Counted from the stretch's first letter, positions 10,185 through 20,531 are shown. The stretch is 64,000 bases of DNA from Vicinamibacterales bacterium (GCA_041659285.1 JBAZYO010000007.1:242198-306197); one strand, 5' to 3'. Notes: generated from the sequence alone by a model not told the origin. Numbers and translations: made by a program.

Positions 10185-12415
10185 TGGCTCTTATAGACCT
10201 TGAGATTGTCGAAATAGACATCGGAAATGCCGTCGGCGTAGATGCCGGGGCTGCCCATGTGGTGCGGAATCCTGTCGATCTTCTCGACCGTCCAAGCCGC
10301 CGGCTCGGCATCCGCCGCCGGCCACACCTTGCCGCGGACGCGGGCCGTGCCGTCGGCCAGGTGATCGACGCGCAGCTTCATGCGGTACCACTTGTCGGCG
10401 TCCCACGCGAACGGCACTCGCACCGTCATTTCGTCCGCCGCCTGCCACGGGTGCAACTCGATCTTCTGGCCGTTCCCGAACAGCACCAGGCCATAGCGTT
10501 CGTTGATCAGGCCCACGTCCCCGCGCTGCCGCCGCTGCTCGCGGCCGCGCACGTCGGCTTCCACAGTGTAGCCCGCCAGCGTGGGCGCGCCGAAGAACAC
10601 CTTGGCGCGGCGCCCGACGGTTTCATCACGGGGACGGACCAGCACCTTGCCGGCGCCCTCGACCGTGCGCTGAAAGACCTTGCCGGGCGCGCCGGTCCAC
10701 CATGACGGCGGCGCTTCCGCCGTGGCCGTCTCGAAATCCCAGGCCCAAGGCAGCGGTTGGATCACGCGGACGCGGGCCGTGCCGCTCAGCGTCCCCACCG
10801 TCGCCTTGACGACCCCGGCCGTCGAGCCGGACGCCGCGGCGGTGTAGGTGCCCTTCGCGTCCACCGCGCCGCTTAACTGCTCGACGGTCCACTGCGCCGC
10901 CGGCTCCTCGCGAATGAAGTTGCCTTTGGCGTCGAACAGCCGGGCCTTGAGGTTCACGGTCTGCCCGGGTGACAGCAGTGATTCGTACGGGAACACCTGA
11001 ACCACGGCCGGTGCCGCACCTGATGCACCTGACGCACCTGCCGCCCGCGATGCACCCGATGCGCGTCTCGGGACCCGCTTGCCGATGGCATACAGCGCGT
11101 CCATGCTCGTCACGTAGATGCGGCCATCCGCCACGATCGGCGAGGCCACGATCGGTTCCGGGGCCTGCGCCGTACCGAGCAGGTCCTCGTCCAGCACCTC
11201 GACCCCGGTGGCGCCGGGACGCAGGATGTAGAACTTGCCATTCTCAGTGCCGACATAGAGCTTGCCGTCGGCCAGGAGCGGTGAGCCCTTCTGCAGCGTG
11301 CCCAGCGTCTTCTCCCACAACCGCGCGCCGGTCTTGAGGTCGAACGCGCCGACAATGGCGCTGTTGTCCATGGTGTAGAGGCGCTCGGCGTCGGCCACCG
11401 GCGAGGCATAGCTCGGGAGGAAGCCGCGGGTCCGCCACTTGAACGCCTCGGGCGTGAGCACGCCGGTCTTCGTCGCATCGACCGCCGCAATCATCCCCAT
11501 CTCGGTCGTGTCCATGTTCTCTTCGCCGTGGGTGACGTAGGCCACGTTGTCGCGGAAGAGTGGGCTGTTGAGGATGGCGCGCTTGCTAACCTCGATCGAC
11601 CACAGGCGCTCGCCGGTATTGAGCTTCAACGCATGGTAGCCGCCGTCGGTGCCGCCGACGATGATCGCGCGCGTGCCGTCGATGGTGGCGACGGTCGGCG
11701 TCGAGTAGTTGGTGTCGTAGTGGCGCGTCTGCGGCGACGCGATCCACACCGTCTGGCCCGTCTTCTTGTCGAACGCGAAGTAGCGGTTGCCGGTGCGATT
11801 GAGATCGCCCCAGGCCAGGATCAGCGCGTTCAGGATGACTTTGTCGCCCTCGACGATGGGCGAGGTGGTGCGGCCACCGTGCGTGGTGACGGCGCCGTAT
11901 TCATCCGGCAGCGACCGATCCCACAGGACCTTCCCGTCCGGCGCCACGCACACCAGCTGCGCGGCGACCGTGAACACGTAGATGTTGCCGGTTTCCGGAT
12001 CCACGGCCGGCGACGCCCACGACGTGCGATGCTGCGGCACGTCGCTCAAGTACAGGCTGAACCGGCGCTCCCACACGATCTTCCCGGTTTCCGCATCGAG
12101 CGCGACCAGCCGCTCCTGCGTGTTGGCGGGGTCGCCGGTCGGGGTATTGAGGTAGATCCGATTGCCGAAGACGACCGGTGACGAGCGGCTGCCAATCGGG
12201 ATGCGCCACGCCAGGTTGTCGCCGGCCGGGGACCACTTCGCCGGCAGGTTCGTCTCGACCGAGTGGCCATCGCGCGAGGGCCCGCGCCATTCCGGCCAGT
12301 CGGCGGCGCCGGTCACCGCAATCGTGCCGGCCACGAGCGCGGCCACCATCGCGACCCGCCGCAGAACTGACTGAATCAATGCGACATACATGATTTGCTT
12401 ACGCATTCCTTTCAC
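10181..12415 (-). CDS. Secreted PQQ-like propeller with Ig-like and C-terminal LamG/DUF1080-like domain
   Basis: Up to 744 residues. A GTG at 12415 and ATGs at 12406 and 12391 are possible starts, and 12406 (MRKQIMYVAL) leaves a good signal peptide ending VTGAADWPEW. The order is a PQQ-like propeller (about 40-430), a Gly/Ala/Ser-rich linker (GASRAAGASGASGAAP, near 440), an Ig-like segment (about 460-550), and a concanavalin-type C-terminal domain from about 560 (WDFETATAEAPPSWW to FDNLKVYKSQ). The last domain type binds sugars in many secreted proteins. It leads the three-gene propeller group and is divergent from the polysaccharide operon beginning at 12,528. Confidence 0.87.
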
Positions 12416-12527
12416 CGGCCGCTTACGCCAGCGGCATCCCGAAATGGTATCCGCGACTGGCGCCGAAAGCGTTGGCGGGACTCAAAATACCCGTGACGGC
12501 AGAAAAACCGGCATGGGCGCGCAGGTT

Positions 12528-12557
12528 TTGACAACGTGAGCGTTAATGTCATATACT
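12528..12557 (+). promoter_or_regulatory. Predicted sigma-70-type promoter for the plus-strand polysaccharide operon
   Basis: TTGACA at 12528-12533, an 18-bp spacer and TATACT at 12552-12557 match the housekeeping consensus well (6/6 and 5/6). It lies about 100 bp upstream of the first gene in an otherwise uncoded 240-bp divergent gap. The -10 is embedded in the 17-bp element shared with 58,311-58,327. Confidence 0.65.
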
Positions 12558-12560
12558 GTC
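12544..12560 (+). promoter_or_regulatory. 17-bp element TAATGTCATATACTGTC, copy 1
   Basis: Contains TGTC twice with a 10-bp period, with the predicted -10 hexamer between them. Fourteen of 17 bases match the element at 58,311-58,327 (minus strand), which also overlaps a -10-like hexamer. Direct TGTC repeats one helical turn apart could be a site for a dimeric regulator. Confidence 0.5.
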
Positions 12561-12656
12561 ATATGGGCTGTGGCGACCGGCCGCACGTCCGATAAGTGAA
12601 GGTAGCTATAGTTGCACTGTGGGTTTCCCCCCCGCGCCATGGCTGAAGGAGTGTTC

Positions 12657-13247
12657 GTGCGAAACCACAAATTGATCAGTGGCTCCGGCCTGATCCTGGC
12701 GTTCTGCGTCAGTGTGGCTGCTGAACAGGGGGGCGTGGTGCGCCGGGAAGAACCGCCGCCATCGAGTCGTGAAATCGAGCGGTCCGCGGTGAACTTCGCG
12801 GCGCAATGGCGCCCGGACGGCCTCAACGGCAACACCCGGGTCATCGGCACGGTGATCGACATCCGGCAGGTTCCGGTGGCCAGTGTGCGTGTCCAGTTGC
12901 GCAACCTGAACACCGGCGCCGTCGAACAGGAAGTCGAATCGAATGCCGAGGGCGAATACCAGTTCGCCATCGAGGAGTCCGGGACCTACGTCGTCGAAAT
13001 GGTCATGGTGGACGGCTATATCGTGGCCTTGAGCAACGCCGGTTCGCTGGCCCGCTTCGAAACGCTCCAGACCGTGGTGCAGTTGCCCGGCCGCTGGGAT
13101 TTCGCGACCCGCGCCATGGTCATGGAACAGAACATGGCGAACTTCTTCGGCATGAGCGCCGAGACGACGATGACGGCGACGACGATCCAGATTGCGGTCG
13201 CCCAAGACATCAGGCCAGCCGACCCCGGCACGCCCGTTTCTCCATAG
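12657..13247 (+). CDS. Small secreted protein with carboxypeptidase-regulatory-like (Ig-like) domain
   Basis: 196 residues from the GTG at 12657, chosen because AAGGAG lies 5 nt upstream and because it puts a signal peptide (RNHKLISGSGLILAFCVSVAA) at the N-terminus. Residues of about 58-140 form a carboxypeptidase-regulatory-like fold: GTVIDIRQVPVASVRVQLRN, then NAEGEYQFAIEESGTYVVEM. The C-terminal third is Met/Thr-rich without a recognised domain. It is the first gene of the operon, 5 bp before the Wzc-like kinase, so a periplasmic role in polymer assembly is plausible but unproven. Confidence 0.75.
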   Translation: MRNHKLISGSGLILAFCVSVAAEQGGVVRREEPPPSSREIERSAVNFAAQWRPDGLNGNTRVIGTVIDIRQVPVASVRVQLRNLNTGAVEQEVESNAEGEYQFAIEESGTYVVEMVMVDGYIVALSNAGSLARFETLQTVVQLPGRWDFATRAMVMEQNMANFFGMSAETTMTATTIQIAVAQDIRPADPGTPVSP

Positions 13248-13252
13248 CGCGC

Positions 13253-15511
13253 ATGTCATACGAAACCCCGCAGACGCCCCCACCCACTCCGGCACCTTCA
13301 CAAGGGCCGGCACCAGCGGCGTCGGCCATGCCGATGGGGGCCGACACGCACCTCTTCGACCGCATTTCGGTACTCTACAAGTATCGATGGGCCAGCATCA
13401 CCGTGTTCGTCCTGGTGGTCGGCTGGATGATGGTCGACAGCTACTCCCAGATTCCGGCCTACCGGTCCACGGCGCAGATTCTCATCGAGGATCCGAATGC
13501 CGACGTCGCCACTCCGACCGAGATCGCCCGCAACGTCGTGGTGGGCGACCCCGAGGTCTACATGCAGACGCAGTTGCGCATCATGCGGGGCCGCGATCTG
13601 GCGGGCCGGGTGGCGCAAGAGCTGAACCTGGAGCGCGTGCCGGAATTCAACGGCCAGGGGCCGAAGCCCACGCCGATGGCGCGGGGCATCGCCACCATCA
13701 AGCGCTACGCCTCGATTCCCTATCGCATGATCACGTCGGCGTCGAGCCCGGCGGCGGTGCTGACGGAACCGTCCCCGGCCGATGACTCGAGCCACGCCGA
13801 CGCGTTGCTCAGCCGGCTGCAGGTCGAACAGGTTCGTGGCAGCCAGTTGGTTGACATGAGCTTCGACTCGTCGGACCCCGAGTTCGCCGCCCGCGCCGCG
13901 AACGCGATTGCCGAGAAATACGTCGAGGAGAACCTGTCGCTGAAGGTGACCAACCTCGAGAAGAGCGCGGAGTGGCTGACCGGCGAAGTCCAGAAGCAGG
14001 CGGACCTGGTCAAGCAGAGTGAGCTGGCGCTGGCGAAGTACAAGGAAACCCAGGATGCCGGGGCGCTCGACAGCGGCCAGAACATCGTCGTCTCACGGCT
14101 GAACCAGTTGAGCGACGCCGTCACCAAGGCGCGCACCGAGCGGATCACGAAAGAGGGCCAGTGGCGGCAGATCCAGGCCGCCGGCCAGGATGTCGATTCG
14201 ATTTCGTCGGTCCTCAACAGCGGCGCCGTGCAGCAGTTGCGGGTCCAGGTCAACGCCCTGCAGCAGGACCGCTCCCGGGTGTCGGAACGCTACGGCGAAA
14301 AGCATCCTGAATACCAGAAGGTCTTGACCTCGCTCGCCAACGCCGAGCGGCAACTCGATACCGAAGTGCGCAAGGCGATCCAGAACGCCAAGAACGAGTT
14401 CGAGGCGGCGCAGACCCAGGAGCGCGTCCTCCAGGAGTCGGTCAACGAGGCGAAGGCCGCGGCCACCGCGCTCGGCCGCAAGGGCGTGGACTACGCCGTG
14501 CTGGCCCGCGAGGCGGAGTCGAACCGCACGATTTACAACCAGCTCCTGACCCGCGAGAAGGAACTGCGGGTGGTCGCCAACAGCCGCACGAACAACGTGC
14601 GCGTCGTCAACCGCGCCGAGACGCCGGGCGCCCCGTACAAGCCGAACCACCGGGCCGACTGGATGTATGCCCTGTTCATCGGCCTGGGCCTGGCGGCGGC
14701 GACCGCGTTCGGCATTGATTACCTGGATGACACCGTCAAGACGCCTGAGGATGTCACGCGCCGGCTGAAGCTCAAGTTCCTCGGGCTGGTGCCGATCGTC
14801 TCGGGCGATCGCCATCCGCTGATTTCGGGACCGGTTCCGCACGACTTTGGCGAGGCCTACCGCGCCATCCGCACGTCGCTGGCCGGGCAGCTGCCGGGAC
14901 CCGGCCCGCGCGTGGTCGCCGTCGCCAGCTCGCAGCCGCTGGAGGGCAAGACGACCACGGCGGTGAACATCGCCATGGCGCTCGCCGTCGGCGGCGCGCG
15001 CGTGCTGCTGATCGACGCCGACATGCGCCGGCCGAGCGTGCACAAGGCGCTGCGCATGAGCAACGACCGCGGCCTCTCGCAACTGCTGGCGGGCCAGGCG
15101 CGGATGCGCGAAGTCGTGCAGCGGACGCACGATCCCAACCTGCTGACCATCACCGCCGGCCGCACGCCGGCCAACCCGTCGGAACTGCTGGCGTCGGATC
15201 GCATGCGGGCGCTGCTCACCGGCCTCGAGTCCGGGCCCTTCGACTGGATCATCATCGACACGCCGCCGGTGCTCGCGGTCACCGACGCGGTAATCCTCGC
15301 GCCGCTGGTGAGCGCGGTGACGTTCGTGATCGGCGCCGAGATGACCCGCTGGCGGCTGGCGGAGCGCGCCGTCGAGACCCTGCTCAGCGCCAATCCGCGC
15401 CACGTCTTCGCGGTGCTCAACAAGGTCAACTTCGGGCGCAACAAGTACTACTACTCGCGGTACTACGGCCACCAGTACAAGAACTACTACGCCGAGTCCC
15501 CGGCGGCTTAA
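13253..15511 (+). CDS. Wzc-like polysaccharide co-polymerase / bacterial tyrosine autokinase
   Basis: 752 residues from the ATG at 13253. A Pro-rich N-terminus precedes TM1 (about 42-60) of the Wzz domain, then a long coiled-coil periplasmic region. TM2 follows (about 465-485, WMYALFIGLGLAAATAFG), then the BY-kinase domain. The kinase has Walker A SQPLEGKTTT (near residue 564), A' LLIDADMRRPS and Walker B WIIIDTPP. The tail from NKYYYSRYY onward carries eight tyrosines within 17 residues, the expected autophosphorylation cluster. Such proteins control chain length and export together with Wza and Wzy. A Wza-like protein is encoded at 55,514. Confidence 0.95.
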   Translation: MSYETPQTPPPTPAPSQGPAPAASAMPMGADTHLFDRISVLYKYRWASITVFVLVVGWMMVDSYSQIPAYRSTAQILIEDPNADVATPTEIARNVVVGDPEVYMQTQLRIMRGRDLAGRVAQELNLERVPEFNGQGPKPTPMARGIATIKRYASIPYRMITSASSPAAVLTEPSPADDSSHADALLSRLQVEQVRGSQLVDMSFDSSDPEFAARAANAIAEKYVEENLSLKVTNLEKSAEWLTGEVQKQADLVKQSELALAKYKETQDAGALDSGQNIVVSRLNQLSDAVTKARTERITKEGQWRQIQAAGQDVDSISSVLNSGAVQQLRVQVNALQQDRSRVSERYGEKHPEYQKVLTSLANAERQLDTEVRKAIQNAKNEFEAAQTQERVLQESVNEAKAAATALGRKGVDYAVLAREAESNRTIYNQLLTREKELRVVANSRTNNVRVVNRAETPGAPYKPNHRADWMYALFIGLGLAAATAFGIDYLDDTVKTPEDVTRRLKLKFLGLVPIVSGDRHPLISGPVPHDFGEAYRAIRTSLAGQLPGPGPRVVAVASSQPLEGKTTTAVNIAMALAVGGARVLLIDADMRRPSVHKALRMSNDRGLSQLLAGQARMREVVQRTHDPNLLTITAGRTPANPSELLASDRMRALLTGLESGPFDWIIIDTPPVLAVTDAVILAPLVSAVTFVIGAEMTRWRLAERAVETLLSANPRHVFAVLNKVNFGRNKYYYSRYYGHQYKNYYAESPAA

Positions 15512-15514
15512 GCT

Positions 15515-16957
15515 GTGCAGCGCGCGCTGCTCCTCTCCCTGGTGTCGGCTTCATACCTCCTGCTGGCAGGCGGTCCGCGGTGGACTCTCGCGCCGCTGTT
15601 GGGCGTGGCGTTGCTGTGCGTGGCCTGGGCGCCGCGGCGCACGCTGGCGTTTCCGGCCTCGACCCGCTCGCTCGACACCGCGCTGCTGGCCCTCGCCGCC
15701 GGCATTGCCATCCAAGTGGTGCCCCTGCCGGCCAGGGTCGTCGCCCTCGTGTCGCCGCATGCGCAGCCGCTGCGGGCCGCGCTGCGGTTCACCGTCGGCC
15801 GTCCATCCGGCGAGGCGTGGCTGCCCCTCTCGATCGACGCCGAGGCCACGGCCTACGCGCTCGCCGCCACGTTCCTGGGTATCCTCTCCTTCTGGATCGC
15901 GCGGGCGACCTTTTCCGCCGGCGGGCACACCCGGCAGTTCTGCCGCGCGCTGGGATTGCTGGCGGCCATTGCCGCGATGGTGGCCATCGTCCAGAAGGCC
16001 GTGATGCCCGGGCTGGTGATGGGCGTGATCACGCCGGAAGCGCGGAACGCGAGTCCGATGGGGCCGTTCCTCAACCGCAATCACTTCGGCGCCTGGCTGC
16101 TGATGGTGTCAACCGCCTCGCTCGGCTACATCACCGCGCACCTGCACATTCATCCCGCCTATCGGCAGCGCATGGGGGCCGCCGTCAAGCGCTTCGTTAC
16201 CTCGGGCGCGCTGCTGTCCGGGATTGCGGCGATCGTCACGATCGGCGCGTTGCTGATGACCCTGTCGCGCTCGGCCGTCGCCGGGCTGGGCGCCGCCGCC
16301 CTGTTCGCGGGATGGCTCGCGCGTCCGCGGCTGCGGGTCGAGCGGACGGCCCTGCCGGCGCTGTATGTGACGACGGGACTGGTGCTCCTCCTGCTGGTGT
16401 TGTTCATCGACATCGAGGGTTGGCTCACGCGCGTGCAGCACAGCCTGGGCCTGGTCACCGGGTTCGACCGTCTTACGATTTGGCGCGAGAGCCTGCCGAT
16501 GGTCCGTGACTTCATCGTGACCGGCACCGGGGCCGGCACCTACGGCCAGGCGATGGGCGAGTACCAGCAATCGCGCTTCTGGGTCGGATCGATGCAGCGG
16601 TGGGCGCACTTCAACAACGCGCATTCCCATTACGTGCAGCTCGCCGCCGAGGGCGGCCTCCTGCTCGTGGTGCCGGCGGTGGCCGCACTGACGGCGCTGG
16701 CGAGGCTTGGAGTCGCCGCCGTTCGCGCCGATAAGGGGGAAGTGTTCTGGGTGCGCGCCGGCGCGGCAGCCGGGCTCGTCGGCATTGCCGTCCAGAGCAT
16801 CTGGGAGGTACCACTGGTGATGCCCGCCAACGCCGTGCTCGTGGGAGTGCTGGCGGGACTGCTCCTGCATCGGCGCGACGCGGTCAGAAGCCAGACGCCG
16901 CCGGAACTCGGGTGGGCACCCGACCACACTCCCACCACCGCCGGGCGAAACCAGTAA
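15515..16957 (+). CDS. O-antigen polymerase/ligase-family membrane protein (Wzy/WaaL type)
   Basis: 480 residues, starting with GTG 3 nt after the kinase stop. It has about ten to twelve hydrophobic segments. The long periplasmic loop contains the Wzy_C-type motifs: RLTIWRESLPM, GTGAGTYG and a His-rich segment NNAHSHYVQLAAEGG. It is the first of two such proteins in the window (the other is at 26,818). Polymerase and ligase cannot be separated from sequence alone. Its position directly after Wzc suggests chain polymerisation. The stop abuts the ATG of the next gene. Confidence 0.88.
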   Translation: MQRALLLSLVSASYLLLAGGPRWTLAPLLGVALLCVAWAPRRTLAFPASTRSLDTALLALAAGIAIQVVPLPARVVALVSPHAQPLRAALRFTVGRPSGEAWLPLSIDAEATAYALAATFLGILSFWIARATFSAGGHTRQFCRALGLLAAIAAMVAIVQKAVMPGLVMGVITPEARNASPMGPFLNRNHFGAWLLMVSTASLGYITAHLHIHPAYRQRMGAAVKRFVTSGALLSGIAAIVTIGALLMTLSRSAVAGLGAAALFAGWLARPRLRVERTALPALYVTTGLVLLLLVLFIDIEGWLTRVQHSLGLVTGFDRLTIWRESLPMVRDFIVTGTGAGTYGQAMGEYQQSRFWVGSMQRWAHFNNAHSHYVQLAAEGGLLLVVPAVAALTALARLGVAAVRADKGEVFWVRAGAAAGLVGIAVQSIWEVPLVMPANAVLVGVLAGLLLHRRDAVRSQTPPELGWAPDHTPTTAGRNQ

Positions 16958-18712
16958 ATGTTGATCGTCGGGCTGAACGCCTACCACGGCGACGTGGCCG
17001 CGGCCGTGCTTCGAGATGGCCACCTGGTGGCGGCGCTGGAAGAGGAGCGCTTCTGCCGGATCAAGCACGTCGCCGGTTTCCCGGAGCGCGCCATCGCGCG
17101 CGGCCTGGCCATGGCCGGCGCCCGGCCCGCCGACGTGGACATCTGGGCCATCGCCCGCGGACGCCGCGTGCACCTGCTGCAGAAGGCCAAGTTCGCGCTC
17201 ACCCATCGGCCGGGAGCCGCCCTGCTGGGCCAGTACCGGAACACCGCCGGGCACTACGCGAGCATTCCGCAGGTGATCGCCAAGACCTTCGGCCTGTCGT
17301 CCGACGGCGTGGAATCGCGAGCGCGATACATCGAGCACCATCCGGCGCACCTCGCCAGTGCCTTCCATACCAGCGGTCTCGAGGAAGCGGCCTGCTGCGC
17401 GATCGACGGCTTCGGCGACTTCGTCAGCGTCTCGACGGGTCACGGCCGCCACGGGCGAATCGAGGTGATGGATCGCGTCTACTTTCCGCACTCCCTCGGC
17501 TTGCTCTATCTCGCCATCACCCAGTACCTGGGCTTCAAGAAGTACGGCGACGAATACAAGGTGATGGGTCTGGCGCCGTACGGCAAGCCGGTCCACGCCG
17601 ACGCCATGCGGCCGCTGGTCCACCTCGATCCTGGTGGGGGCTTCAGGCTGGCATTGGAGTACTTCCGTCACTGGACCGGCGAAGTGTCGATGAACTGGGC
17701 GTCGGGCGAGCCGACCGTCCCCGACGTTTACACCGGGCGCCTGCTGGACCTGCTGGGCCCCGAGCGCCAGCCCGACGAACCGGTGACGGGCCGTCACGAA
17801 GACCTCGCCGCCTCGGTACAGCGCGTGTTCGAGGAATCGGCCTTTCACGTCCTCCGCGGCGCCCACGATCGGGTTGGACTCGACACGCTCTGCCTGGCCG
17901 GCGGCTGCGCGATGAACAGCGTCGCCAACGGGAAGATCCGCCAGCACACGCCGTTTCGTTCCGTGTTCATTCAGCCGGCCGCCGGCGACAACGGCACGGC
18001 GCTCGGCGCCGCGCTCGCGGCCTGGCACGGCTCGGGATCGCGGCCGACCGGGCCGCGCATGGAGCATTCATATTGGGGCACCGAGTACGACGCCGACGAG
18101 ATTGAGCAGGTGATTACCGACAGCGGGGTGGTGGCCCAGGGCCGCTGCGAGTGGACGCGCCTCACCGACGAGCCGTCGCTGTGCCGCGAGACGGCGACAC
18201 TGCTCGCCGCCGGCGCCATTGTCGGCTGGTTCCAGGGCCGCATGGAATGGGGCGCCCGCGCCCTCGGCAACCGCAGCATTCTCGCCGACCCGCGGCGCAG
18301 CGACATGCGCGAGGTGATCAACCAGAAGATCAAGTTCCGCGAGCGGTTCCGCCCGTTTGCGCCGTCGGTGCTGGCGGAGGCGATCGACGAGTACTTCGTC
18401 GATGCCGTGCACGATCCGTTCATGATCCAGGTATATCCGGTCCGGCCCGAGAAGCGCGGCGTGATTCCGGCGGTGACGCACGTGGACGGCTCGGGCCGCC
18501 TGCAGTCGGTCAGCGAGCGGAGCAATCCCCGCTACTGGGCGCTGATCCGCGCGTTCGAGGCGCAGACCGGGGTGCCCGTCCTGCTCAACACGTCCTTCAA
18601 CGAGAACGAACCGATCGTGGAGCTGCCCGCGCAGGCCCTCGACTGCTTCCTGCGAACGGACATGGACGTCCTCGTCATGGGACCCCACATGCTGCGAAAG
18701 CGACACGGATGA
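16958..18712 (+). CDS. Carbamoyltransferase, NodU/CmcH/TobZ family
   Basis: 584 residues. The N-terminal Kae1-like domain holds LEEERFCRIKH and the metal-binding HHPAHLASAFH segment followed by AIDGFGD. Then come GLAPYGKP and AGGCAMNS, and the C-terminal YrdC-like carbamoyl-transfer region has WFQGRMEWGARALGNRSI and RERFRPFAPSVL. Members use carbamoyl phosphate and ATP to put a carbamoyl group on a sugar or antibiotic hydroxyl. The opening reads NAYHGDVAA in place of the commoner HDSSA, a mild variation. It begins directly after the Wzy-like gene and overlaps the next gene by ATGA, which suggests carbamoylation of the exported glycan. Confidence 0.93.
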   Translation: MLIVGLNAYHGDVAAAVLRDGHLVAALEEERFCRIKHVAGFPERAIARGLAMAGARPADVDIWAIARGRRVHLLQKAKFALTHRPGAALLGQYRNTAGHYASIPQVIAKTFGLSSDGVESRARYIEHHPAHLASAFHTSGLEEAACCAIDGFGDFVSVSTGHGRHGRIEVMDRVYFPHSLGLLYLAITQYLGFKKYGDEYKVMGLAPYGKPVHADAMRPLVHLDPGGGFRLALEYFRHWTGEVSMNWASGEPTVPDVYTGRLLDLLGPERQPDEPVTGRHEDLAASVQRVFEESAFHVLRGAHDRVGLDTLCLAGGCAMNSVANGKIRQHTPFRSVFIQPAAGDNGTALGAALAAWHGSGSRPTGPRMEHSYWGTEYDADEIEQVITDSGVVAQGRCEWTRLTDEPSLCRETATLLAAGAIVGWFQGRMEWGARALGNRSILADPRRSDMREVINQKIKFRERFRPFAPSVLAEAIDEYFVDAVHDPFMIQVYPVRPEKRGVIPAVTHVDGSGRLQSVSERSNPRYWALIRAFEAQTGVPVLLNTSFNENEPIVELPAQALDCFLRTDMDVLVMGPHMLRKRHG

Positions 18713-19932
18713 CGGGCGCGGCCGGGCCGTTACGCGTGTGCTTCTTCAATCGTTCGTACTGGCCGGACACCGGCGCCACCGGGCAGCTGCTGACGGAACT
18801 GGCGGAAGACCTGGTGTCGGTCCACGGGTTCGCCGTCACGGTGGTCACCGGCTATCCGCTGGTGAGCGACCGCCGCGTCGCCGCGGACGAGGTGCGGAAC
18901 GGTGTCCGCATTGTCCGGGCGCGCGGCACCACCCTGCCGCCGGGGCGATTCGTCGGCCGCGCCACCAACTACCTCACCTATTTCCTGTCGGCGGTGTGGG
19001 CCGCGCTTCGCCTGCCGCGGCAGGATGTGACGGTGGCGCTGACCGATCCGCCGATCATCGGCTTGGCCGCCCTCGCCGCCCGGCCGCGCCACGGCATGGT
19101 GTTCTACTGCCAGGACATCTTTCCGGAAGTCGCCGGCCTGCTCGAGGACTTTCACAGCCCGATCGTCAACTCGATCCTCGAGCAGCTCAATCGCTTCCTG
19201 GTGCGCCACGCCACCCGCATCGTCGCGCTCGGAGATACGATGGCGAGGCGGCTGGTCGAAGGCAAGGGCGCCGACCGGGCGAAGATCACCGTGATCCACA
19301 ATTGGGCCGACACCACGGCCATTGTCCCGTCCGGCAAGCAGAACGAATTCGCGCGGGCGCACGGCCTCGACCGCCGCTTCGTGGTGCTGCACGCCGGCAA
19401 CATCGGCCTCTCGCAAAACCTCGATGCGGTCATCGATGCCGCCGGCATCCTGAAGGCCCGGCCCGACATCCTCGTGCTGTTCATTGGTGACGGCAACCGG
19501 AAAGGCGCGCTGCAGGAAGCCGTTCGCGCACGCGGCCTCGACAACGTCCGCTTTCTCCCCTTCCAGCCACGCGACCAGTTGCGCTGGACCTATGCCTCGA
19601 GTGATGTGTGCCTGGTTTCGCTGAAGCCCGGCCTGGCCGGCTACATCGTGCCGAGCAAGCTCTACCCCATTCTCGCCGCCGGCCGGCCCTACGTCGCCGC
19701 GGTTGAAGCATCCAGCGAGGTGGCCGCGCTGACCACGACGCATGGCTGCGGCGTGCTGGTCACGCCGGGCGACGCGGCGGGACTGGCCTCGCGAATCGCG
19801 GAACTCGCCGACGACCCGGCGCGACGCGACGCCATGGGCGTCCGCGCCCGCGACGCGGCGCTGCTGTTCGCCCGCGATCGACAGGTGGCCTCCCACGCGC
19901 GGGTCATCCGCGAGGTCGGGGGCCGGGCATGA
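18709..19932 (+). CDS. GT4 glycosyltransferase, WbuB-like
   Basis: 407 residues from the ATG at 18709, which overlaps the previous stop. GT-B fold. The N-domain opens LRVCFFNRSYWPDTGATGQLLTELAEDL, written here as separate parts RVCFFNRSYWPD and TGQLLTELAEDL, which is characteristic of the WbuB/WbnH-like subgroup. In the C-domain VLHAGNIGLSQNLD and VPSKLYPILAAGRPYVA bind the nucleotide sugar. WbuB enzymes transfer N-acetyl-L-fucosamine-type residues, and this locus also encodes a pathway to an N-acetylated 6-deoxy-L-hexosamine (40,034-43,120). The substrate is inferred from that link. Confidence 0.88.
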   Translation: MTGAAGPLRVCFFNRSYWPDTGATGQLLTELAEDLVSVHGFAVTVVTGYPLVSDRRVAADEVRNGVRIVRARGTTLPPGRFVGRATNYLTYFLSAVWAALRLPRQDVTVALTDPPIIGLAALAARPRHGMVFYCQDIFPEVAGLLEDFHSPIVNSILEQLNRFLVRHATRIVALGDTMARRLVEGKGADRAKITVIHNWADTTAIVPSGKQNEFARAHGLDRRFVVLHAGNIGLSQNLDAVIDAAGILKARPDILVLFIGDGNRKGALQEAVRARGLDNVRFLPFQPRDQLRWTYASSDVCLVSLKPGLAGYIVPSKLYPILAAGRPYVAAVEASSEVAALTTTHGCGVLVTPGDAAGLASRIAELADDPARRDAMGVRARDAALLFARDRQVASHARVIREVGGRA

Positions 19933-20531
19933 AGCGGCTGTTCGATCTCGTGGTCTCCGGCGCCGGCCTGTTGATCCTGTCTCCGGTCGCGATGCTCATC
20001 GCCCTGGCGATCAAGCTCGATGATGGCGGGCCCGTGTTCTTCAAGCAGGATCGGGTCGGGCTGGGCGGGCGGGTGTTTTCCGCGTTCAAGTTCCGGTCGA
20101 TGGTGGTCGATGCCGAGCGGCACACCGGCGCGGTGCAGGCCGTGGCCAACGACCCGCGCGCCACGCGAGTCGGCGGCGTGCTGCGGGCGACGGCCTTCGA
20201 CGAACTGCCCCAGCTCTGGAACATCTTCCGCGGCGACATGAGCGTGGTCGGCCCCCGCCCGCTGCGTCCGGGCGAGGCCGACACGACGGCCGATGGCCGG
20301 CTGTTGCCGCTCAATGCCATTCCCGGCTACGAGGCGCGCCATCGCGTGCGGCCGGGGTTGACGGGCCTCGCCCAGGTCTATGCGCCGCGCGACCTGCCCA
20401 GGACCGGCAAGTTCCGCTACGACCTGCTCTACCAGCGGCGCGCCGGCCTCGGACTCGATGTGCGCCTGATCCTGATGTCCTTCTGGATCACCCTGCGCGG
20501 CCGCTGGGAAGATCGCGGTCCCAAAGTATGA
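19929..20531 (+). CDS. Initiating sugar-phosphate transferase (PglC/WcaJ-type monotopic phosphoglycosyltransferase)
   Basis: 200 residues, the short PglC-like form with a single N-terminal re-entrant hydrophobic helix (FDLVVSGAGLLILSPVAMLI). Signatures are VFFKQDRVGLGG, FKFRSMV, the catalytic Asp-Glu pair in ATAFDELPQLWNI and the SVVGPRPLRPGE motif. It links a sugar-1-phosphate to undecaprenyl phosphate, the first step of repeat-unit synthesis. It overlaps the genes on both sides by 4 bp. It is the only initiating enzyme seen in the locus. Confidence 0.95.
   Translation: MKRLFDLVVSGAGLLILSPVAMLIALAIKLDDGGPVFFKQDRVGLGGRVFSAFKFRSMVVDAERHTGAVQAVANDPRATRVGGVLRATAFDELPQLWNIFRGDMSVVGPRPLRPGEADTTADGRLLPLNAIPGYEARHRVRPGLTGLAQVYAPRDLPRTGKFRYDLLYQRRAGLGLDVRLILMSFWITLRGRWEDRGPKV

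Noticed and set aside
12806..13252. Upstream extension of the Wzc frame inside the secreted-protein gene
   Set aside because: The extension is Arg/Gly/His-rich shadow sequence. The Wzz domain starts properly at the ATG at 13,253.
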